A stretch of DNA of 64,000 nt from Eurosta solidaginis (GCF_040869045.1 NW_027137015.1:186001-250000); one strand, 5' to 3'; positions 10,070 to 21,833 are shown, counted from the stretch's first letter. The notes: generated by a model from the sequence alone, not told the origin. Numbers and translations are program-made.

Positions 10070-10492
10070 TGAGGACCCAAAATCCACCAGCTTTGGGGCC
10101 CACACATGCAAAACCACATTTTTTCAAATTTTACAATATTCAAATTCAAATTTACCGACATTTTTTCAAATTTTACAATATTCAAATTTACCGACATAAT
10201 TTTTTTTTGAAAATACCCTAATGTACATATACGTATAACTTTGAATTTACATTCGTATATTGGTACATCATTATTCCGCAGCAGCAGGACCACACAGACA
10301 GCGAAAACCAAAGCACATAAGGAGATTCAAATATGCTGCAACAACAAGACACCGTATACGGTAAATCACGATGAGCGCTGCAGGGAACAATACCGTTAGA
10401 CGATCCGCGAGGACTCCTATAAAAAGGGAGCACAACGCCGAAAATAGATCAACAGTTTCTAAACATGAATAAAAGCGACAACGCAAGTTGTA
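10070..10492 (+). repeat. Gypsy A 3' LTR
   Basis: The LTR begins TGAGGACCCAAAATCC after a purine-rich tract. It has a TATA box (TATAAAAA, 10418-10425) and a poly(A) signal (AATAAAA, about 10468). A 36-42 bp AT-rich tandem duplication lies at 10118-10198. The right edge is set just before TGGGCC and is approximate. A related but diverged LTR starts at 10688. Confidence 0.6.
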
Positions 10493-11198
10493 TGGGCCAA
10501 CCGAACCGGAGTCGAACCCCTCCCCGAGGAATTAGCGAGAGACATCAGGGAGCACGTACAGGTAGTACGGACGAAGCGGTGGAAGAGAACGTTCCATCGG
10601 AACATAGACGGTCACACGTACCGAGTGAGAATCACTAAGACCGGCCTGGTAACAGTAACCCTGCTTACGGCAGGTGAGGGGAGAGTGTGAGGACCCAAAT
10701 CCACCGGCTTTGGAGCCCACACATTCGAACCTACAAATATTTATCAAAACCTTTTAAAACATGTAAAAATCCTATTTGAATTACAAACTATACATCATTT
10801 TTCGAAACGCCCTAATGAATTTATACATATAGCATGTAAAACATACAAAACTGAATTATATAAATTTAATTTACACATACAAAATAATCATTTTTTGAAT
10901 CACCCTAATATACATATAACCATTCATGACAACATCTAATTTCTTCGTTTAAATAATTGTCTCTGCCCGCATACGGTAAATATTTTGGTTGAACATTATA
11001 ATTTTCACGGATATCCCATAACCGGCTGGAATTCTAAATAACGCTGAGAATACAGCAATGCAATAAGCAACACACATAAGCTCCCATTGCAAGAACACCA
11101 AAAACGTACAAACATACGTATACCAAGCAATTGCGACCAAGCACAGCAAGCATTGAAGCGAACCGTCAGGGCGGACATCGCACAAAGAGGAAACGAAA
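10493..11198 (+). mobile_element. Second Gypsy 3' fragment with truncated LTR
   Basis: The region 10493-10687 has an open frame of about 66 codons (including KRWKRTFHRNIDGHTYRV) that ends just before a second LTR start, TGAGGACCCAAATCC, at 10688. The bases before both LTRs match (ACGGCAGGTGAGGRGAGAG), so this is the 3' end of a related copy. Its LTR is cut at 11198 by the insertion of a mini-me-like element. Confidence 0.55.
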
Positions 11199-13948
11199 CA
11201 AGTAAGGAAGGTTAAGTTCGGGTGTAGCCGAACATTACATACTCAGTTGAGAGCTATGGTGACAACATAAGGGAAAATAACCATGTAGGAAAATGAACCG
11301 AGGGAAATCCTGGAATGTGTTTGTATGACATGTGTATCAAATGAAAGGCATTAAAGAGTATTTTATGAAGGAGTGGGCCATAGTTCTATAGGTGGACGCC
11401 ATTTAGGGATATCGCCATAAAGGTGGATCAGGGTTGACTCTAGAATTTGTTTGTACAATATGGATATCAAATGAAAGGTCTTAAAGAGTATTTTATGAGG
11501 GAGTGGTCCATAGTTCTATAGGTGGACGCTATTTAGGGATATAGCCATAAAGGTGGATCAGGGTTGACTCTAGAATGCGTTTGTACGATATGGGTATCAA
11601 ATGAAAGATGTTAATGAGTATTTTAAAAGGGATATATCCTTAGTTCCATAGGTGGACGCCGTTTCGAGATACCGCCATAAAGGTGGACCAGGGGTGACCC
11701 TAGAATTTGTTTGTACAATATGGGTATCAAAAGAAAGGTGTTAATGAGTATTTTAAAAGGGAGTAATCCTTAGTTCCATAGGTGGACGCCGTTTCGAGAT
11801 ATCGCCATAAAGGTGGACCAGGGGCGACCCTAGAATTTGTTTGTACGATATGGGTATCAAATTAAAGGTATTAAGGAGGGTTTTAAAAGGGAGTGGTGGT
11901 AGTTGTATAGGTGGTCGCCTTTTCGGGATATCGCCATAAAGGTGGACCAGGGGTGACTCTAGAATGCGTTTGTACGATTTGGGTATCAAATGAAAGGTAT
12001 TAAGGAGGGTTTTAAAAGGGAGTGGTGGTAGTTGTATATGTGAAGGCTTTTTCCAGATCGCGACCAAAATGTGGACCAGGGTGACCCAGAACATCATCTG
12101 TTGGATACCGCTAATTTATTTATATATGTAATACCTGCCAAGATTTTAAGGGTTTTTTATTTCGCCCTGCAGAACTTTTTCATTTTCTTCTACTTAATAT
12201 GGTAGGTGTCACAACCATTTTATAAAGTTTTTTCTAAAGTTATATTTCGCGTCAATAAAACAATCCAATTACCTTACCATATTTCATCCCTTTTTTCGTA
12301 ATTTTCGATATCGAAAAAGTGGGCGTGGTCATAGTCGGATTTCGTTCATTTTTCATACCAAGATAAAGTGAGTTCAGATAAGTACGTGAACTGAGTTTAG
12401 TAAAGATATATCGATTTTTGCTCAAGTTATCGTGTTAACGGCCATGCGGAAGGACAGACGGACGACTGTGTATAAAAACTGGGCGTGACATCAACCGATT
12501 TCGCCCATTTTCACAGAAAACAGTTAGCACCATAAAATCTATGCCCCTACCAAATTTCAAAAGGATTGGTTAATTTTTGTTCGACTTATGGCGTTAAAAG
12601 TATCCTAGACAAATTAAATGAAAAAGGGCGGAGCCACGCCCATTTTGAAATTTTCTTTTATTTTTGTATTTGGTTGCACCATGTCATTACTCGAGTTGAA
12701 TGTTGACATAATTTACTTATATACTGTAAAGATATTAAATTTTTTGTTAAAATTTTACTTAAAAAAAAATTTTTTTTAAATGTGGGCGTGGACCTTCTCC
12801 GATTTTGCTAATTTTTATTAGGCGTACATATAGTAATAGGAGTAACGTCCCTGCCAAATTTCATCACGATATCTTCAACGACTGCCAAATTACAGCTTGC
12901 AAAAATTTTAAATTATCTTCTTTTAAAAGTAGGCGGTGCCACGCCCATTGTCCAAAGTTTTACTAATTTTCTACTCTGCGTCATAAATTCAACTCATCTA
13001 CCAAGTTTCGTCGCTTTATCTGTCTTTGGTAATGAATTATCGCACTTTTTCCGTTTTACGAAATTTTCGATATCGAAAACGTGGGCGTGGTTATAGTCCG
13101 ATATTGTTCATTTTAAATGGGGATCTGAGGTGAGTGCTCAGGAACCTACATACCAAATTTCATCAACATACCTCAAAATTTACTCAAGTTATCGTGTTAA
13201 CGGCCATGCGGAAGGACAGGCGGACGACTGTGTATAAAAACTGGGCGTGGCATCAACCGATTTCGCCCGTTTTCACAGAAAACAGTTAACATCATATAGT
13301 GTAAAGATATTCAATTTTTTGTTAAAATTTTACTTTAAAAAAATTTTTTTTTAAAAGTGTGCGTGGTCTTTCTCCGATTTTGCAAATTTTTATTAGGCGT
13401 ACATATAGTAATAGGAGTAACGTCCCTGCCAAATTTCATCATGATATCTTCAATGACTGACAAATTACAGCTTGCAAAAATTTTAAATTACCTTCTTTTT
13501 AAAGTGGGCGGTGCCACGCCCATTGTCCAAAATTTTACTAATTTTCTATTCTGCGTCATAAGTTCAACTCATCTACCAAGTTTCGTCGCTTTATCTGTCT
13601 TTGGTAATGAATTAGCGCACTTTTTCGGTTTTACGAAAGTTTCGATATCGAAAAAGTGGGCGTGGTTATAGTCCGATATCGTTGATTTTAAATAGCGATC
13701 TGAGATGAGTGCTCAGGAACCTACATACCAAATTTCATCAAGTTACCTCAAAATTTACTCAAGTTATCGTGTTAACGGACGGACGGACGGACGGACGGAC
13801 GGACATGGCTCAATCAAATTTTTTTTCGATCCTGATTATTTTGATATATGGAAGTCTATATCTATCTCGATTCCTTTATATATGTACAACCAACCGTTAT
13901 CCAATCAAACTTAATATACTCTGTGAGCTCTGCTCAACTGAGTATAAA
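11199..13948 (+). mobile_element. Mini-me/Helentron-like non-autonomous element 1
   Basis: The start is CAAGTAAGGAAGGTTAAG, then a hairpin (GTTCGG/CCGAAC in intact copies; here GTTCGG/CCGAAC with a GTGTAG loop) and ATACTCAGTTGAGAGCT. The body (about 11330-12090) is a 129-130 bp minisatellite. The tail has repeated TTTTCGATATCGAAAA and GTGGGCGTGG motifs, a partial internal duplication, a (GGAC)6 run at 13775-13804 and the end GAGCTCTGCTCAACTGAGT(ATAAA). The two ends share a subterminal inverted repeat (ATACTCAGTTGA). The (GGAC)n run followed by ATGGCT, together with these ends, recalls Drosophila mini-me/DINE elements, now viewed as Helentron derivatives. There is no coding region. Confidence 0.7.
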
Positions 13949-16764
13949 CAAGTAAGGAAGGTTAAGTTCGGGTGTAACCGAACATTACATACTCAGTTGG
14001 GAGCTATGGTGACAACATAAGGGAAAATAACCATGTAGGAAAATGAACCGAGGGAAACCCTGGAATGTGTTTGTATGACATGTGTATCAAATGAAAGGCA
14101 TTAAAGAGTATTTTATGAGGGAGTGGGCCATAGTTCTATAGGTGGACGCCATTTAGGGATATAGCCATAAAGGTGGATCAGGGTTGACTCTAGAATGCGT
14201 TTTTACGATATGGGTATCAAATGAAAGGTATTAATGAGTATTTTAAAATGGCGTGGACCTAAGTTCTATAGATGGACGCCTTTTCGAGATATCGCCGTAA
14301 AGATGGACCAGGGGTGACTCTAGAATGCGTTTGTACGATATGGGTATCAAATGAAAGGTGTTAATGAGCATTTTAAAAGGGAGTAATCCTTAGTTCCATA
14401 GGTGGACGCCGTTTCGAGATATCGCCATAAAGGTGGGCCAGGGGTGACTCTAGAATTCGTTTGTGAAAGATGGGTATCAAACGAAAGGAGTTAATGAGTA
14501 TTTTAAGAGGGAGTGGGCCTTAGTTCTATAGGTGGACGCATTTTCGAGGTATCGCAATAAAGGTGGACCAGGGGTGACTCTAGACTTTGTTTGTACGATA
14601 TGGGTATCAAATGAAAGGGTTAATCATTATTTTAAAAGGGCGTGGGGCTTAGTTCTGTAGGTGGACCCCTTTTCGAGATATCGCCATAAAGGTGGACCAG
14701 GGGTGACTCTAGAATTCGTTTGTGCAATATGGGTATCAAACGAAAGGAGTTAATGAGTATTTTAAGAGGGAGTGGGCCTTAGTTCTATAGGTGGACGCAT
14801 TTTCGAGGTATCGCAATAAAGGTGGACCAGGGGTGACTCTAGACTTTGTTTGTACGATATGGGTATCAAATGAAAGGTGTTAATGAGTATTTTTAAAAGG
14901 GAGTGGGCCTTCGTTTTATAGGTGTTCGCCTTTTCGAGATATCGCCATAAAGGTGGACGAGGGGTGACTTTAGAATTTGTTTGTATGATATGGGTATCAA
15001 ATGAAAGGTGTTAATGATTATTTTAAAAGGGCGTGGGGCTTAGTTCCATAGGTGGACGCCGTTTCGAGATATCGCCATAAAGGTGGGCAAGGGGTGACTC
15101 TAGAATTCGTTTGTGCAATATGGGTATCAAACGAAAGGAGTTAATGAGTATTTTAAGAGGGAGTGGGCCTTTCTGGACCAGGGGTGACTGTAGACTTTGT
15201 TTGTACGATATGGGTATCAAATGAAAGGTGTTAATGAGTATTTTTAAAAGGGAGTGAGCCTTCGTTCTATAGGTGTTCGCCTTTTCGAAATATCGCCATA
15301 AAGTTGGACCAGGGGTGACTCTAGAATGAGTTTGTACGATATGGGTATCAAATTAAAGTTATTAATGAGAGTTTTAAAAGGGAGTGGTGGTAGTTGTATA
15401 TGTGAAGGAGTTTTCCAGATATCGACCAAAATGTGGACCAGAGTGACCCAGAACATCATCTGTTGGATACCGCTAATTTATTTATATATGTAATACCTGC
15501 CAAGATTTTAAGGGTTTTTTATTTCGCCCTGCAGAACTTTTTCATTTTCTTCTACTTAATATGGTAGGTGTCACAACCATTTTATAAAGTTTTTTCTAAA
15601 GTTATATTTCGCGTCAATAAAACAATCCAATTACCTTACCATATTTCATCCCTTTTTTCGTATTTGGTATAGAATTATGGCATTTTTTATTTTTCGTAAT
15701 TTTCGATATCGAAAAAGTGGGCGTGGTCATAGTCGGATTTCGTTCATTTTTCATACCAAGATAAAGTGAGTTCAGATAAGTACGTGAACTGAGTTTAGTA
15801 AAGATATATCGATTTTTGCTCAAGTTATCGTGTTAACGGCCATGCGGAAGGACAGACGGACGACTGTGTATAAAAACTGGGCGTGACATCAACCGATTTC
15901 GCCCATTTTCACAGAAAACAGTTAGCACCATAAAATCTATGCCCCTACCAAATTTCAAAAGGATTGGTTAATTTTTGTTCGACTTATGGCGTTAAAAGTA
16001 TCCTAGACAAATTAAATGAAAAAGGGCGGAGCCACGCCCATTTTTAAATTTTCTTTTATTTTTGTATTTTGTTGCACCATATCATTACTGGAGTTGAATC
16101 TTGACATAATTTACTTATATACTGTAAAGATATTAAATTTTTTGTTAAAATTTTACTTTAAAAAAAATATTTTTTTTAAAGTGGGCGTGGTCCTTCTCCG
16201 ATTTTGTTAATTTTCATTAAGCGTACATATAGTAATAAGAGTAACGTTCCTGCTAAATTTCATCATGATATCTTCAACGACTGCCAAATTACAGCTTGCA
16301 AAAGTTTTAAATTACCTTCTTTTAAAAGTGGGCGGTGCCACGCCCATTGTCCAAAATTTTACTAATTTTCTATTTTGCGTCATAATTTCAACTCATCTAC
16401 CCAGTTTCGTCGCTTTATCGGTCTTTTGTAATGAATTATCGCACTTTTTCGGTTTTTCGAAATTTTCGATATCGAAAAAGTGGGCGTGGTTATAGTCCGA
16501 TATCATTCATTTTAAATAGCGATCTGAGATGAGTGCTCAGGAACCTACATACCAAATTTCATCAAGATACCTCAAAATTTACTCAAGTTATCGTGTTAAC
16601 GGACGGACGGACGGACGGACATGGCTCAATCAAATTTTTTTTCGATCCTGATTATTTTGATATATGGAAGTCTATATCTATCTCGATTCCTTTATATATG
16701 TACAACCAACCGTTATCCAATCAAACTTAATATACTCTGTGAGCTCTGTTCAACTGAGTATAAA
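13949..16764 (+). mobile_element. Mini-me/Helentron-like element 2, head-to-tail with element 1
   Basis: It begins at the base after the ATAAA end of element 1, with no spacer. The minisatellite body is about 14080-15450. The tail is the short form, without the duplicated 0.76-kb block, and (GGAC)5 lies at 16599-16620. The end is TTCAACTGAGTATAAA. Confidence 0.7.
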
Positions 16765-16953
16765 AATGCAATGTACTAGAAAGACGTCACGTTAGCATAC
16801 CAACCACAGCGTGGGTACTAGACACTTGCACGTTACCTACGAAGGGCAACCAACTCGTTGACAACAACAGGACACATTAAGCAGGCAGGAGATGGAAATC
16901 AAAAGTAACTGTGCTAGTTAACTGGAGATGCGTACCAATGAACTCACATGTTA

Positions 16954-16974
16954 GGGGGGGGGGGGGGGGGGGGG
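16954..16974. repeat. Poly(G) run of 21
   Basis: This is an uninterrupted run of 21 G. It is the only long G homopolymer in the window and could be a sequencing or assembly artefact in length. Confidence 0.9.
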
Positions 16975-17199
16975 AGAGATAAATACTTATAATGTGATAT
17001 ATGGGTAGAATAATACAGTTAAATGTAAGATACTTTAAGTAAATACATATAATAAGTAAATTTATTGTATAAGTATAAAAGGGCGACAAATTTTGCGAAT
17101 TCAAGGAGTAGCCAGCTAGGTATAGTAGCCTGCTAACGCCTTGTTTAGCGGTGAATGGGACTCCTGGGGATTTTCCATCTCACGAGTTCTTTATTTTAG

Positions 17200-17465
17200 T
17201 AACTTTGGGTGTTTTTCCAACCCCATTGTTAGAGGGATTGTGGTGGTTTTCCACCTCCGCAACCTTCAGGAAGAGCAGGGTATCTTTAAGTTATATACTC
17301 GGTGGGGGTTTTACCAACTCTACCGACTGGGAGGAAGTTGTGGTTCTCCACCTCCGCTTTCTTTACGAGTAGTCTGAGATTTTTAGTTTAAGCGTAGTCC
17401 CGGTGGGGGTTTTCCCAACCCCATCGTCGTAGAACCGACGGTGGTTTACCACCTCCGTCGCCATA
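17200..17465 (+). repeat. Alternating hairpin repeat, period about 95 bp
   Basis: Two hairpin types alternate. Type A is GGTGGGGGTTTTCCCAACCCC-like (near 17210, 17302 and 17402). Type B is GGTGGTTTACCACC-like, with flanking CCTCCG (near 17238, 17337 and 17437); the last B copy has a strong CGACGGTGG/CCACCTCCGTCG stem. It could be a structured R/U5 region of an LTR or an RNA packaging signal. Its function is unknown. Confidence 0.6.
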
Positions 17466-17629
17466 GCTTTAAGGGTAGTTTGATATTTTGGAATAAAGAA
17501 TTTATAAAGTTTTTTTTAACAACAAATGGGATCTTTCTCTTTAAAAGGAGATGATAGGGATTCTTCTCTATTCCCACAGGGATCCTGGACGGACTGAGCA
17601 TACCCCGGCGCAAGGAAAAGTCCGCCCAA

Positions 17630-19180
17630 CGGTAGCAATGGAAAAAAGCGACTATAGGTCAAAAATGCAAAGTTTGCTGAAAGATTTGTCGTCATACCGA
17701 AGATTACGCCAGGATCCGACATTGAAGTTACAAACGAAAAATAATCAGTTGGTAGATAAATTGCACAAATTAGGTCTTATAACGAACAACGAAAAACTCA
17801 AAATGTCTACACACACAGCTCTCCCACCCCGTATATATGGATTACCAGAGTTCCATAAAGAGAATATGCCCTTAAGACCAATCTTTTCCATGTTAAATGC
17901 TCTGTCCTATAATTTATGTAAATACCTGACTAATATTTTAAAAAATCTGACGACGAAATCTAAGCTTAATGTAAAAAGTGCAATAGAATTCAAAGACAAG
18001 GTCAACGACTCCTACATTTATGATGATGAACGCCTCGTATCGTTTGATGTTGTGTCACTATTCCCAAGTATACCAATAGACCTGGCTATAGAAACTATAC
18101 TGACAAAGTGGAAAGACATAAAGGAACACACGGATATTCCAAAACACCTTTTTATGGTAATTGTGAAGTTTTGCGCATCGGAAAATAGATATTTCAAGTA
18201 TGAAGAAATAATTTATACGCAACTCAAAGGACTTCCGATGGGATCCCCAGCATCACCGATTGTTGCCGACATCATCATGGAAGAGATTTTGGAAACAGTG
18301 ACAAACGCGAGACTACTTAGCAAATACGTAGATGATGTGTTTGCCATTGTTAAGGAGGACGAGTTGGAAAAAACCTTGGAGGTGCTAAACTCATTCCACA
18401 GGGACATAAAGTTTACGATGGAGCTGGAGTCGGCTAGTAGACTGCCGTTCCTAGACACATTAGTATGTAAAATAGACAATAAAATAAAACTTGACTGGTA
18501 TCAAAAGCCCACATCATCAGGAAGAATAATAAATTTTAAATCAAAACACCCAAGGTGTATGGTTATAAATACGGCGAAAAACTTCATTAGACGAGTATTA
18601 AATACGAGTGACACGGTTTTTCACTCCGAGAATAAAAAACGTATAACACACATACTAAAGATGAATGACTTCCCTCCTAACGCAATACAGAGGTTAATAA
18701 AATAATACCCGAAAGATGTTTTACACGACTACAAAATATAGATCTGTAGTATATATACCAGGTTTTTCAGAAAGATTGCAGGGCTCAGACATCTATGACA
18801 AGTAGAATATAAGAATTGCACACAAACCATCGTACACAGCAAACATATTTTTTTTTAATAACATGAAAAGCAAAATAAAAAATTCAGACAGACATAATGT
18901 AATATATAAGATTACATGTGCGGGAAATGAAAATAATAACTGTGGAAAAGAATATGTGGGTACAACAAAGAACAAATTAAAAACAAGAACAGCAGGACCC
19001 AGATCGGATAATAAATGAAAATCATTTGGCAACATTCATAAAACAGCACTTGCGGCCCACTGTACAGAGAACGGACACCAATCAGATTTTAAAGCGGTGA
19101 GCATAATAGAGCAGGAAACAAATTATAGCAAAAGGTTTACGTTAGAAATGCTACACATAGCAAATACATCACCAAGCAAG
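17630..19180 (+). pseudogene. Penelope-like element copy 1 (RT to partial GIY-YIG)
   Basis: The copy is 5' truncated, and its first in-frame ATG is at 17638. RT motifs are in order: IYGLPEFHKENMPLRPI, LVSFDVVSLFPSIP (motif A), GLPMGSPASPIVAD (motif B), YVDD (18325-18336) and LPFLDTLV. The frame stops at 18703-18705, where copy 2 has a glutamate codon. A short deletion follows near 18720, then a frame-disrupted GIY-YIG region (18780-19180). PLEs copy themselves with this RT and cut the target with the endonuclease. The copy is cut 3' at about 19180, where copy 2 begins. Confidence 0.9.
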
Positions 19181-20894
19181 GTGTGAATGCAGACAAAGGT
19201 AATGTGACGGTAGCAATGGGAAAAAGCCACTATAGGTCAAAAATGCAAAGTTTGCTGGAAGATTTGTCGTCATACCGAAGATTACGCCAGGATCCGACAT
19301 TGAAGTTACAAACGAAAAATAATCAGTTGGTAGATAAATTGCACAAATTAGGTCTTATAATGAACAACGAAAAACTCAAAATGTCTACACACACAGCTCT
19401 CCCACCCGTGTATATGGATTACCAAAGTTCCATAAAGAGAATATGCCCTTAAGACCAATCTGTTCCTGTTAAATGCTCCGTCCTATAATTTATGTAAATA
19501 CCTGACTAATATTTTAAAAAATCTGACGACGAAATCTAAGTTTAATGTAAAAAGTGCAATAGAATTCAAAGGCAAGGTCAACGACTCCTACATTTATGAT
19601 GATGAACGCCTCGTATCGTTTGATGTTGTGTCACTATTCCCAAGTATACCAACAGACCTGGCTATACAAACTATACTGACAAAGTGGAAAGACATAAAGG
19701 AACACGGATATTCCAAAACACCTTGTTATGGAAATTGTGAAGTTTTGCATATCGGAAAATAGATATTTCAAGTATGAAGAAATAATTTATACGCAACTGA
19801 AAGGACTTCCGATGGGATCCCCAGCATCACCGATTGTTGCCGACATCATCATGGAAGAGATTTTGGAAACAGTGACAAACGCGAAACTACTTAGCAAATG
19901 CGTAGATGATGTGTTTGCCATTGTTAAGGAGGACGAGTTGGAAAAAACCTTGGAGGTGCTAAACTCATTCCACAGGGACATAGAGTTTACGATGGAGCTG
20001 GAGTCGGCTAGTAGACTGCTGTTTCTAGACACATTAGTATGTAAAATAGACAATAAAATAAAACTTGACTGGTATCAAAAGCCCACATCATCAGGAAGAA
20101 TAATAAATTTTAAATCAAAACACCCAAGATGTATGGTTATAAATACGGCGAAAAACTTCATTAGACGAGTATTAAGTACGATTGACACGGTTTTTCACTC
20201 CGAGAATAAAAAACGTATAACACACATACTAAAGATGAATGACTTCCCTCCTAACGCAATACAGAGGTTAATAAAAGAATACCCGAAAGATAAATGCCGG
20301 AAGAACAGAGAGAACACAACTACAAAATATAGATCTGTAGTATATATACCAGGTTTTTCAGAACGATTGCAGGGCTCAGACATCTATGCAAGGAGAAATA
20401 AAATTTGCACACAAACCATCGTACACAACAAACATATTTTTTAATAACATGAAAAGCAAAATAACAAATTCAGACAGACATAATGTAATATATAAGATTA
20501 CATGTGCGGGAAATGAAAATAATAACTGTGGAAAAGAATATGTGGGTACAACAAAGAACAAATTAAAAACAAGAACAGCAGGACACAGATCGGATATTAA
20601 ATGTAGATCATCTGGCAACATTCATAAAACAGCACTTGCGGCCCACTATACAGAGAACGGACACCAACCAGATTTTAAAGCGGTGAGCATACTAGAGCAG
20701 GAGACAAATTATAGCAAAAGGTTTACGTTAGAAATGCTACATATAGCAAATACATCACCAAGCAAGAGACTAAACTACAAAACGGACACAGAAAATTGCT
20801 CACATATTTATAGACACTTACTTGACTCACAAAAAAACAAAAAAATAGTTCTGAACTGCATGGCGAACTAACAAGTGTCGTGTATCGGACAAGA
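19181..20894 (+). pseudogene. Penelope-like element copy 2 (broken RT, GIY-YIG)
   Basis: It begins slightly further 5' in the protein than copy 1 (NADKGNVTVAM, a PLE-typical motif). Small indels break the frame near 19408, 19463 and 19708. The RT motif C reads CVDD instead of YVDD. The linker that copy 1 lost is intact here (EYPKDKCRKNRENTTTKY). A frame change near 20390 precedes a complete GIY-YIG domain in frame to 20871: VIYKITCAG, KEYVGTT, KLKTRTAGHR and the end LNCMAN. Confidence 0.9.
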
Positions 20895-21117
20895 TAATTA
20901 ATTTATGTATGGAAAAATTGTATCCCAATTGTATTCAGTTTTATATGGGAATATTTGTTTGTTATTTTTATAGCCCCTGAAGACGATCTCCGAAGGAGAT
21001 TTAAATATATTGGGAAATATTTAAAAAAGTGTTTTATTACATTGGACCTTGAGCCGGCAAAAATTACAGTTTGACAAAATCAAATTAAAAAGGTCGCTGC
21101 AATCATATTTTAATTAT
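20895..21117 (+). other. Penelope-like element pLTR (3' copy)
   Basis: This is the counterpart of 5167-5375. The hammerhead-like core lies at 20974-21013. It keeps CTGAAGA (20977-20983) and the GATCTCC-GAA-GGAGATT stem, but the core GAAA reads TAAA, which should abolish activity. Similarity to the other pLTR fades at about 21117, where Gypsy B gag begins. Confidence 0.7.
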
Positions 21118-21120
21118 AAT

Positions 21121-21833
21121 AAATTGGAAATTAATTGACGGTTCTTTAGAGAACGTTTGGGTAGACGAATTTATCTACCGAATCAATGCATTGACTGTGA
21201 CGTCTTTGAGAGGAAATTTCGATGCGCTTTGCCAGAATGCCCATATTCTTTTCGAGGGAAAGGGCAAGAACTGGTATTGGAGGTATCACCATTCAGTGCG
21301 CTTCCTTGATTGGTTTAATTTATGTGATGCATTAAAAAGTAATTTTAAAGACGTCCGTACCGATTACGACATTAAGGAAAGAATAATAAATCGGAAACAA
21401 AAGCAGGGAGAGTCGTTTGAACAATTTTTCGAAGTAGTGATGACACTGAGTGAGAATAAGAAATCGGAAACAAAAGCAGGGAGAGTCGTTTGAACAATTT
21501 TTCGAAGCAGTGATGACACTGAGTGATAGCTTAAAAGTGGCAATGCCTGAACAAGAATTAGTTGAGACTTTAATTTGTAACTTACTTCCAGATATTCGTT
21601 TAGAGCTACTTCATTTGGACATACGTTCTATTTCGGCCCTACGACGTGCTTGTAGACGGCGGGAAAACTTTTTCGTAGCTGTGAAAAACAGCTTTGCTCG
21701 ACCCCAGTTACCGCAAAGGCGACAATTGGCTGAAGTAGAGCAAACAGATCAGGCTGTGAGTACCGACTTTGCAGTAGTTCAAGCAGGTGTCTGCAACCAC
21801 TCCAGCAGACACCCCAATCCAACTTCCGAATAA
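21121..21833 (+). pseudogene. Gypsy B gag (truncated, with 73-bp duplication)
   Basis: The capsid-like protein has NAHILFEGKGKNWYWRYHH and KQKQGESFEQFF, then LLPDIRLELLHLDIRS. A 73-bp tandem duplication (about 21380-21452 and 21453-21525) repeats the QKQGESFEQFFE region and shifts the frame. No zinc knuckle is visible before the stop at 21831-21833. Confidence 0.8.

Larger units (their letters stand above)
5616..10492 (+). mobile_element. Ty3/Gypsy LTR retrotransposon A, degenerate
   Basis: The domain order gag, protease, RT, RNase H, integrase is that of Ty3/Gypsy (Metaviridae). The 5' LTR and leader are absent: gag is joined to PLE sequence at about 5615. The 3' LTR starts near 10070. The coding region has at least five frame disruptions plus one in-frame stop, so the copy is dead. 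A purine-rich tract (GGTGAGGAGAGAG) precedes the LTR. Confidence 0.85.
16765..17550 (+). other. LTR-like block with TATA, poly(A) signal and hairpins
   Basis: TGTTAGGGGG at about 16949 opens a block containing a 21-base G run (16954-16974), a TATA box (TATAAAAGGGCG, about 17076-17092), a GC-richer hairpin region (17200-17465) and AATAAAG at about 17491. It ends in AACAACA near 17525. TG...CA ends with a promoter and a poly(A) signal suggest a solo LTR of about 580 bp. No partner LTR is in the window. Neither 16765-16948 nor the sequence after 17525 shows a gene. Confidence 0.35.

Noticed and set aside
10493..10530. Possible minus-strand tRNA gene (B-box-like GGTTCGACTCC)
   Set aside because: No A box, D arm or anticodon arm at the right distance, and the stretch reads as coding in the plus direction.
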